Shown here piece after piece: positions 4,882-10,688 of a stretch of 10,688 nucleotides of DNA. This stretch comes from J038 sp034437535 (GTDB taxonomy: Bacteria; Chloroflexota; Anaerolineae; Aggregatilineales; Phototrophicaceae). The DNA is taken from NCBI GenBank assembly GCA_034437535.1, contig DAOTTZ010000021.1, positions 1-10,688 of the forward strand, written 5' to 3'. Both the position numbers and the translations under genes were made by a program. Under the pieces are notes generated by a model. The model was not told where the DNA came from. It searched no databases and saw only the letters and a list, made by a program, of their open reading frames with translations. Numbering within the stretch: the first letter of the stretch is position 1; every line of letters begins with the position of its first letter.

Positions 4882-5820
4882 ATGCTGAAGCATGTGCTAT
4901 TCTTTTTGATTTTGCTGGGGCTTACAGTCACCGCTTACGGCCAGAGCGGTGACCCGGAAGACCCACAAGAGGATGATTTCGGCCTGCGCCCGTTGGCGTG
5001 GGACGGACAGGCACCGATCAATATTTTGATCCTGGGGGTAGACCGCCGCCCGGACGAGGGCAACACCCGCTTGACCCGAACCGATGTCATTATCATCGCC
5101 AGCATCGATCCGACCGACCAGACCATCAGTCTATTGCACATCCCGCGAGATGTGTTTATGTCCTCCCCGAACACCGATAGCTTCAGCCGGGTGAATACGT
5201 TGTATCAGGCGGGTGAAAACTTGCAACAAGGGTATGGACCCTATTGGGTGGCGGATACCTTGCAGATGAACCTGGGAATCTTCATTGAACGGTATATTCT
5301 GTTTGATTTTGATGCGTTTATCGCGCTGATTGACGCAATCGGCGGGGTAGAGATCACCCTGGGGTATCCGATCTATGATGCGACCTTCCCTGATATGAAT
5401 TATGATTACGATCCGTTTTATCTGTCTGCTGGCACACACCAATTAGACGGTTATGACGCGCTACGCTTCGTGCGGACGCGCCACCAGGACACCGACGGCT
5501 TGCGTGGTGAGCGGCAGATGCAGTTGATGCAGGCGGTGTATGCACAATTGGCGACAGGGGATACCTTTCTTGATCTGATCGCCCAGGCTCCTACACTGGC
5601 CCAATCGTTGGATGGTGACATCTATACCGATCTCAACATCGAAGACAGCATCCGGCTGGCCCGCTATGTCTTGCTCGTCCCGCCGGAAAATGTAGTGACT
5701 GGATCGTTGAGTGATGAATACACCATTCAGACGATCACCCGAACCGACGGCAATATTAAGATCCCGGATACCAACCGTATCGCAGAGTTAATGATCGCCG
5801 TCTTCGGTGAAAATTACTGA
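4882..5820 (+). CDS. LytR-CpsA-Psr (LCP) family protein
   Basis: LCP enzymes act outside the membrane, transferring polyprenyl-phosphate-linked glycans to the cell wall or other acceptors. Residues 1-20 form a signal peptide-like hydrophobic segment, with a likely cleavage near AYG-Q, so the protein may be secreted rather than membrane-anchored as in many homologs. The LCP domain fills the rest: NILILGVDRR (47-56), RTDVIII (66-72), IPRD (87-90), RVNTLYQAG (103-111), IGGVEI (153-158), and LSAGTHQLDGYDALRFVRTR (181-200) followed by DxxGxxxRQ (205-212). The basic and acidic residues that bind the pyrophosphate and magnesium (Arg55, Arg66, Asp68, Arg89, Asp90, Arg198, Arg211 as likely equivalents) are all present. 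AGAGG lies 6 bases before ATG 4882. The divergent GT-C-like gene could build a glycan that this enzyme attaches; this is inference. 312 aa is a normal length. Confidence 0.9.
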   Translation: MLKHVLFFLILLGLTVTAYGQSGDPEDPQEDDFGLRPLAWDGQAPINILILGVDRRPDEGNTRLTRTDVIIIASIDPTDQTISLLHIPRDVFMSSPNTDSFSRVNTLYQAGENLQQGYGPYWVADTLQMNLGIFIERYILFDFDAFIALIDAIGGVEITLGYPIYDATFPDMNYDYDPFYLSAGTHQLDGYDALRFVRTRHQDTDGLRGERQMQLMQAVYAQLATGDTFLDLIAQAPTLAQSLDGDIYTDLNIEDSIRLARYVLLVPPENVVTGSLSDEYTIQTITRTDGNIKIPDTNRIAELMIAVFGENY

Positions 5821-5840
5821 CCGACCGATCATAAATCGCG

Positions 5841-5869
5841 TTTAGCCTGTGTCTATTCCGTGTTATAAT
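5841..5869 (+). promoter_or_regulatory. Extended -10 promoter of the M16 peptidase operon
   Basis: TGTTATAAT (5861-5869) is a full extended -10. A weak TTTAGC (5841-5846) stands 17 bp upstream. The start point would be near 5876, giving a leader of about 29 bases before GTG 5905. Confidence 0.65.
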
Positions 5870-5870
5870 G

Positions 5871-5899
5871 CGCCCCACATCTTTCCCTGTGGGGCGTTT
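5871..5899 (+). terminator. Strong hairpin ending the LCP transcript, overlapping the next start point
   Basis: CGCCCCACA (5871-5879) and TGTGGGGCG (5888-5896) form a perfect 9-bp GC-rich stem with an 8-base loop, then TTTATATT. It fits an intrinsic terminator for the upstream LCP gene although the T tract is interrupted. The predicted start of the M16 transcript falls inside the left arm, so that transcript could form only about half the stem. Confidence 0.55.
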
Positions 5900-5904
5900 A
5901 TATT

Positions 5905-7158
5905 GTGATCTATCAATTGGATAATGGTTTAACGGTAATTTTGAAGGAAGTCCATAGCGCACCGGTTGTCAGTTCCTGGTTGGCTTATCGCGTCGGGAGC
6001 CGGGACGAGCATCCTGGGCAAACCGGGATCACGCATTGGGTGGAACATATGTTGTTCAAGGGGACGGCACAATATCCGCAAGGGATGTTGGATCGTTTGA
6101 TTGATCGTGTCGGCGGGCAGTGGAACGGGTACACATCGCACGACTTCACCGTTTATTTTGAGACCTTGCCCGCCAATCAGATTGACTTGGCTCTTTCTGC
6201 CGAAGCTGACCGCATGACCAATGCTCTTTTCGACCCGCAAGAGACCGAATCTGAACGAACGGTTATTATCTCCGAACTTCAAGGGGCGGAAAATTCGCCC
6301 GTGTTCTGGTTGCGGGAAGCAGTGCGTAAGGCCGCCTACCGTGAACACGGTTACCATCACGCCATCCTGGGTGAACTGCACGACTTGAAGCAGATGACCC
6401 GCGACGACCTATATGCTCATTATCAAACACACTACATCCCGTCTAACGCGGTGCTGGTATTGGCCGGGGATTTTACCTGTGAGGCGATCCGGCGTAAGAT
6501 CGACGCGCACTTCGGTAAGATTCCGTTTACGCCCGCACCGGTCATCACACCGCGTGTCGAGCCGCCACAAACCGCAGAACGGCGCGTCGTGGTAGAGCGA
6601 CCGGGAAACACGGCTTTCCTCACGCTGGCTTTCCACGCGCCACCCGCCACACATACAGATTGGTTCAAGCTGGATATGTTGGACAGTATTTTATCCGGCC
6701 CCGGTGGTGACCTGGATAACAAGACCAGTCGTTTATATCAAGCATTGGTGACCAGCGAAATCTGCGTCAATGTGGGCGGCGGCCTGAATGAGTCTATTGA
6801 TCCTTACCTCTATGGTATCTCGGCGACATTGCGCGATGGCCGCCACCCGCAAGAAGCCGAGACGGTCATCACCCAGGTGATCGAGACCATCATGCATGAG
6901 GGGGTGACCGAGCGTGAACTGGCACGGGCGAAAAAGCAAGCACGGGCCGCCTTCGCCTACGAGACCGAGAGTGTGACCGACCAGGCCTACTGGTTGATCC
7001 AGTCGGCTATATTAGATGATGTCAATTGGTTCGATAATTACATCCAGCGCATCGACGCGGTGACCGTCGCAGATATTCAGGCGGTCGCTCGTCAGTATCT
7101 CCTACCAGAGCGGCGGGTGGTCGGCTGGCTCCTGCCGACGGATGGTCTGACCGTATGA
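5905..7158 (+). CDS. M16 family zinc metallopeptidase, catalytic subunit
   Basis: M16 (pitrilysin/processing-peptidase type) enzymes cleave peptides inside a closed clam-shell chamber. The inverted zinc motif HxxEH is at 44-48 (HWVEH, in GITHWVEHMLFKGT), with Glu47 as general base. The third ligand is Glu124, 76 residues after His48 in SERTVIISE, the canonical spacing. The N-terminal LDNGLTVILKE and the C-terminal inactive-repeat motifs (TSRLYQALV, PYLYGISA) complete a 417-residue M16B unit. There is no signal peptide, so it is likely cytosolic. GTG 5905 is the only plausible start: the frame has a stop at 5866-5868 and no other start codon. The ribosome binding site is weak (GGGGC). Its stop overlaps the start of the inactive partner (ATGA), which supports a heterodimer made in equal amounts. 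Substrate unknown. Confidence 0.93.
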   Translation: MIYQLDNGLTVILKEVHSAPVVSSWLAYRVGSRDEHPGQTGITHWVEHMLFKGTAQYPQGMLDRLIDRVGGQWNGYTSHDFTVYFETLPANQIDLALSAEADRMTNALFDPQETESERTVIISELQGAENSPVFWLREAVRKAAYREHGYHHAILGELHDLKQMTRDDLYAHYQTHYIPSNAVLVLAGDFTCEAIRRKIDAHFGKIPFTPAPVITPRVEPPQTAERRVVVERPGNTAFLTLAFHAPPATHTDWFKLDMLDSILSGPGGDLDNKTSRLYQALVTSEICVNVGGGLNESIDPYLYGISATLRDGRHPQEAETVITQVIETIMHEGVTERELARAKKQARAAFAYETESVTDQAYWLIQSAILDDVNWFDNYIQRIDAVTVADIQAVARQYLLPERRVVGWLLPTDGLTV

Positions 7159-8426
7159 CGACTACTTTGCCACACAGCGGCAACGTCACCCGGCACGTTC
7201 TGCCCAATGGCCTGACGCTCCTCGTCTATGAGACTCCGCACACGGCGTCAGTCGTGTTGAGTGGGTCGCTGTCGGGCGGGTCACTTTATCAGGCATCGCA
7301 GGGCCACCAGGGCGGATTGGCCCATATGACCGCGCAGGCGTTGCTCCTGGGAACACATACCCTTAGTTTTGAAGTCCTGCATACTGAGTTAGAGGCGGTC
7401 GGGGCGGATCTTCATCTGAATAGTGGGGTGCATAAAGTCGGCTTTACGGGGAAATCACTGGCGGAAGACCTGCCGCTTCTGGTTGATCTGCTGGCGGATG
7501 CCCTGCGTGAACCCGCGTTCCCGCCGGAACAGATCGAACGATTACGCGGCGAACGGCTGACAGCCTTAAATTACCTGGAACAGGACATCAGTTATCAAGC
7601 GGGGACATCGTTCCGGCGGCGGCTTTATCCGGCTCATCATCCTTATCATCATCCAGTGCGGGGGACGCTTGCCAGCATCGCCGCCCTACAGCGTGATGAC
7701 CTGGCGGCGTTCCATGACCGGGTGTACGGTCCGCGTGGCATGATTTTGAGTATAGCCGGGGCTGTCTCCGCCGAACAGGTGGTGCAGACGGTCGAGGCCG
7801 CCTTTGCCGATTGGGAAAACCCCAGGCAACGGCTGGATGTAGACCTGCCAGCGATTGACCTGACGCCGTTCGCGGCGCGTGAAGCCGTCGCGATCCCCGG
7901 TAAGTTGCAGACGGAAATCTTGATGGGGACATTTGGCCCGTCGCGCCAATCGCCAGATTATCAGGCGGCGAACCTGGGCAATAGCATTCTAGGTGTGTTC
8001 GGCATGATGGGGCGCATCGGGGATGTGGTGCGCGAACGGGAGGGACTGGCCTATTATGCCGGGAGCCAACTCAACAGCGGGTTGGGGCCGGCGTCCTGGC
8101 GGGTGAGTGCCGGGGTAGACCCGGATGACGTGGAGCGCACGATTGACCTGTGCTTGAACGAGATCCAACGGCTGACCACCGAACCAGTCAGCCCGGATGA
8201 CCTGGCCGATAATCAATCGTATTTTGTCGGGCGGTTGCCACTGCAATTAGAGAACAACGACGGCATCGCCGCTGTGTTGCACTCGCTGGAAATGTACAAC
8301 CTGGGGTTGGATTATCTCAAGACGTATCGTGAGACCATCTACAGCGTGACGCCGCAAGACATCCTACAAACCGCGCAACGTTACCTTGACCCTCAGCGGT
8401 TGGTCATTGTGGTGGCTGGGCCGTAG
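7155..8426 (+). CDS. M16 family peptidase-like protein, non-catalytic subunit
   Basis: The protein is a full-length (423 aa) M16 unit: LPNGLTLLVYE (16-26), then the region where HxxEH should be reads HMTAQ (57-61). His57 is retained, but Glu and the second His are replaced by Ala and Gln, so it cannot bind zinc normally. The C-terminal half keeps the substrate-binding Arg/Tyr region (GRIGDVVREREGLAYYAGSQL, broken here into GRIGDVV and EGLAYYAGS). M16B enzymes often work as a heterodimer of one active subunit and one like this, as with mitochondrial processing peptidase beta and alpha, where the partner supplies the substrate-binding arginine. Its ATG overlaps the previous stop by 4 bases. The 3' end overlaps the convergent recF by 23 bp. 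The loss of zinc ligands is seen directly; the heterodimer is inferred. Confidence 0.9.
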   Translation: MTTTLPHSGNVTRHVLPNGLTLLVYETPHTASVVLSGSLSGGSLYQASQGHQGGLAHMTAQALLLGTHTLSFEVLHTELEAVGADLHLNSGVHKVGFTGKSLAEDLPLLVDLLADALREPAFPPEQIERLRGERLTALNYLEQDISYQAGTSFRRRLYPAHHPYHHPVRGTLASIAALQRDDLAAFHDRVYGPRGMILSIAGAVSAEQVVQTVEAAFADWENPRQRLDVDLPAIDLTPFAAREAVAIPGKLQTEILMGTFGPSRQSPDYQAANLGNSILGVFGMMGRIGDVVREREGLAYYAGSQLNSGLGPASWRVSAGVDPDDVERTIDLCLNEIQRLTTEPVSPDDLADNQSYFVGRLPLQLENNDGIAAVLHSLEMYNLGLDYLKTYRETIYSVTPQDILQTAQRYLDPQRLVIVVAGP

Positions 8427-9624
8427 ATTGCACCTGAATTTGCCCGGCGGTCACTTCCCACACGCCAGCACGATCCAGAAACTCATCGGTGAAGATGTCC
8501 AGTTCTGTCGTGGTGAGCAAGGTCTGCGCGGTGGCCCCGATGCGTGACAGCAAGAACGCCCGCCGGTGCTTGTCCAATTCCGCTATGACTTCATCAAGCA
8601 GGAGGACGGGTGGTTCCCCGGTGTGTTGAGTCATCCAATCTAATTCGGCTAATTTGAGCGACATCACGGCGGTTCGGGCCTGGCCTCGGCTTCCATATAG
8701 GCCGGCGTCTCGATTGTTGATAATCAGGCGTAACTCGTCACGGTGTGGCCCGCTGAGGGTAACCCCGCGCTGGATGGATTCGCGCCGTTCGCGTAGCAGT
8801 TGCTCGGCATATTGGGGCGCGATGCTTTCCGGCGAAACTTCCCGGTGCAGGTCAAGGCCGAGCACGTCGAACGAAAGTTGTCCGTCGCCTTCAGCGGTCG
8901 GGGTGAAGCTCGGCTGGTAGCTGAGGGTCAGCGTCTCCTGGCCGCCGGTCAGGTCGTGGTGGGCGCGTTGCGCGGCGACTTCCAACTCACGCAGAAAGGT
9001 CTGCCGGCCAGCGATGATAATGCTCCCCATTTCGATCAGTTGCCCATCCCAGAAGTCGAGTTCGCTTTCTTTGGCCTGTCGCTCTGCAATGCGGCGGAGC
9101 AGGGCGTTGCGTTGTGGCAAGAGCTTGTCGTAACGGTCGAGCGCGGCGTAGTAATCGCGGTTCACCTGGGAGAGGGTGGTATCCATAAAACGGCGGCGGT
9201 CGGAGGGGGATCCTTCGACCAGGCTTAAGTCTTGCGGCAGAAACAGCACGACCTTTAAGAGGCCGACCACATCCATCACGCGCTTTTTGACATCATTTTG
9301 CTTGATGACCTTCTTCATGCGTGGGGCCGCGCCGCCGCCCTCTAGCATCAACGTGGTATCCAGCCGGTTAAAGGCGTCGTCAGATTGAATTTCGCCGGTG
9401 ATGCGTGCAAACGGCAGGGGGGCATTTTCCATGCGCCAGTGGATCAACTGGCGGTCGCTGGTGGTATAGGGCGAGCGTGACGTTGCCAGATAATAAATCG
9501 CTTCGAGCAGGCTGGTCTTGCCCTGGGCATTGGCCCCATAAAGCACCACCGGCGCAGACGGCAGGCTGATTTCCAACCGGGCATAATTACGAAAATTCGT
9601 CAAAGAAAGATGCTGGATACGCAT
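8404..9624 (-). CDS. recF: DNA replication and repair protein RecF
   Basis: RecF is an SMC-like ATPase that, with RecO and RecR, loads RecA at single-strand gaps. The N-terminus MRIQHLSLTNFRNY leads to Walker A GANAQGKTS (30-38, Lys36). DLSLVEGSPSDRRRFMD follows and is highly typical of RecF. Near the C-terminus are the ABC-like signature in GSRGQARTAVMSLKLAEL, then Walker B VLLLDEVIAELD with the D-loop. At 406 residues it is slightly longer than the usual 360-380, the extra being mostly in the C-terminal tail. The start ATG 9624 has no strong Shine-Dalgarno. Its neighbour is a histidine kinase, not dnaN or gyrB as in the common order. A 38-base gap separates the two minus-strand genes, so they may be cotranscribed. 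Confidence 0.95.
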   Translation of the reverse strand: MRIQHLSLTNFRNYARLEISLPSAPVVLYGANAQGKTSLLEAIYYLATSRSPYTTSDRQLIHWRMENAPLPFARITGEIQSDDAFNRLDTTLMLEGGGAAPRMKKVIKQNDVKKRVMDVVGLLKVVLFLPQDLSLVEGSPSDRRRFMDTTLSQVNRDYYAALDRYDKLLPQRNALLRRIAERQAKESELDFWDGQLIEMGSIIIAGRQTFLRELEVAAQRAHHDLTGGQETLTLSYQPSFTPTAEGDGQLSFDVLGLDLHREVSPESIAPQYAEQLLRERRESIQRGVTLSGPHRDELRLIINNRDAGLYGSRGQARTAVMSLKLAELDWMTQHTGEPPVLLLDEVIAELDKHRRAFLLSRIGATAQTLLTTTELDIFTDEFLDRAGVWEVTAGQIQVQSTAQPPQ

Positions 9625-9656
9625 GACATCATTTGTTCTGGCGAGTAGAGACGTTT

Positions 9657-9685
9657 ATTGTATCATGCCGGCAGGGCCAGATAAA
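9657..9685 (-). promoter_or_regulatory. Weak candidate promoter for recF
   Basis: On the minus strand TACAAT (9657-9662) is a good -10 in the kinase-recF gap, but the hexamer at 17 bp (TTTATC, 9680-9685) matches a -35 poorly. recF may depend on read-through from the kinase gene. Confidence 0.3.
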
Positions 9686-10688
9686 ACCGGCTCCCATCGC
9701 CCAGGTCACTTTCGACCCATACGCGGCCTTCGTGCTGTTCGACAATCGCCTTGATGATCGATAAGCCCAGCCCGGTACCATCCACCGCTAGATGCTCGGT
9801 GGTGGAGACGCGGTAGAAGCGTTCAAACAATTTGGGGAGTTCGTCCGCCGGGATGCCCAGGCCGTCGTCGATGACCTGGATGATGACCTCATCTGCCGTT
9901 TGGAGAGCGGTCAATTCGACATTGCCGCCAGATGGCGTGTATTTCAGCGCGTTAGAGAGCAGGTTGTTCACCGCCTGCCGCATCAATTCCGGGTCGATCT
10001 TCAGATGAACGTCTTCATCTAGCGGTGTAAACGTCAGGCGGATGTCGCGTTGCTCTGCCGTGAGCAGAAAATCGCTCAGGACTTGTGCCAGGAAGTCATT
10101 GACGGCGGTTGGTTCCCGGTTGAGCTTGACTCCGGTCTCTAAGCGAGAGAGATCGAGCAGGCTATGGATTAACTCGAACATGCGCGACGTGCTTTTCTGG
10201 ATCAGGCCGAAGATCTGCTCGGCTTCCGGCGTGCCTTCCACGATTTCCGCCAGCAGGGAAGACGCCGATGCGATATTCGTCAGCGGATTTTTTAGATCAT
10301 GCGCCGCCGTTTGAAGCAAATTATCGCGCCGCTTACGTTCGGAGATGTCCTCAATAAAGACCGCGCTGTGGTTGGCCGTGTTCCGCAAGGAGAAAACGGT
10401 CGTCTTGCTGTAGAGGTCGGCACCATCCGCCCGGATGAACCGTTTTTCGACCTGCACAAAGGGGGTATCCCCACTGAGTAAATCCGCCTGGAGGATGCGC
10501 GGTTGATTAGGGCTGTGGGGGTGGGTGATCTGTGTCAGGGTCTGGTTACATAAGTCCTCGACCGTCGTTCGGAATAGGTCGGCGGCGGCGGCATTAGCCT
10601 GGAGGATGGTGCCATCCGCAGTGACGATCAACTGCGCGATGGGAGCGTAAGCGAATTGCGCCTGGAAGGCAACCGCTTGCTCTTGCCG
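9663..10688 (-). CDS. PAS-domain sensor histidine kinase (5' end beyond window)
   Basis: A two-component sensor kinase; its ligand or cue is unknown. A TTG at 10631 could serve as start, but the frame stays open to base 10688 and those 19 codons read as the opening of a PAS domain (AFQAQFAYAPIAQ joined to LIVTADGTILQAN). The real start is therefore outside the window. After the PAS domain (visible to about residue 119 of the open frame, ending DISERKRRD) comes the HisKA domain with the H-box AAHDLKNPLTNI; the phospho-accepting His is encoded at 10299-10301. The HATPase domain has the N box (RQAVNNLLSNALKYTP), G1 (DDGLGIP), F box (LFERFYR) and G2 (GTGLGLSI). All catalytic motifs are intact. 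No membrane segment is in view. No response regulator is adjacent on the visible side. recF follows 38 bases downstream. Confidence 0.93.
   Translation of the reverse strand, partial: RQEQAVAFQAQFAYAPIAQLIVTADGTILQANAAAADLFRTTVEDLCNQTLTQITHPHSPNQPRILQADLLSGDTPFVQVEKRFIRADGADLYSKTTVFSLRNTANHSAVFIEDISERKRRDNLLQTAAHDLKNPLTNIASASSLLAEIVEGTPEAEQIFGLIQKSTSRMFELIHSLLDLSRLETGVKLNREPTAVNDFLAQVLSDFLLTAEQRDIRLTFTPLDEDVHLKIDPELMRQAVNNLLSNALKYTPSGGNVELTALQTADEVIIQVIDDGLGIPADELPKLFERFYRVSTTEHLAVDGTGLGLSIIKAIVEQHEGRVWVESDLGDGSRFYLALPA

Noticed and set aside
8800..9228. Plus-strand open frame of 142 codons opposite recF
   Set aside because: It is antisense to clear RecF coding sequence and shows no motif of its own.
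10629..10631. TTG as true start of the histidine kinase
   Set aside because: The 19 in-frame codons upstream continue the PAS fold pattern to the window edge, so the real start must be beyond 10688.

Overview
The window is a piece of a mid-GC bacterial chromosome. Its housekeeping genes sit in short operons, and the N-terminal half of an IscB RNA-guided nuclease gene lies at the left edge. The taxon cannot be fixed from the sequence. The mix (SlyD-like isomerase, Maf with an unusual insertion, paired M16 peptidases, LCP enzyme, large GT-C-type membrane protein, recF next to a PAS histidine kinase) would fit an environmental Chloroflexota-like lineage, but that is inference. Promoters are of the ordinary sigma-70 type.

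Left region (1-1040, minus strand): the first 213 residues of IscB (639 down to 1) run off the window. Directly upstream lies about 250 bases of highly structured non-coding sequence that I read as its omega RNA (HEARO-type RNA). A sigma-70-like promoter at 947-975 could transcribe guide, scaffold and iscB together. The guide would be read from the flanking host DNA near 898-917. No transposase gene is visible.

Operon 1 (1099-2892, plus): a SlyD-like FKBP prolyl isomerase, a Maf nucleotide pyrophosphatase carrying an in-frame tandem duplication of its catalytic motif, a small membrane-anchored coiled-coil protein, and a 78-residue protein of unknown role. The last three are packed with overlapping ends. 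A compact tRNA-Ala(GGC) unit follows, with its own promoter and terminator (2955-3115), then a 56-residue charged protein.

Middle (3313-5820): a large polytopic membrane protein resembling GT39/PMT-type glycosyltransferases (minus) is divergent from a LytR-CpsA-Psr family enzyme (plus). Both could act on the cell envelope, and they share a 120-bp promoter region.

Right (5871-10688): a strong hairpin separates the LCP gene from a two-gene M16 peptidase operon. The first subunit has the HxxEH zinc site and the second has lost it, which suggests a heterodimer. The second gene overlaps recF tail to tail by 23 bp. Upstream of recF on the minus strand is a PAS-HisKA-HATPase sensor kinase whose 5' end lies beyond the window.
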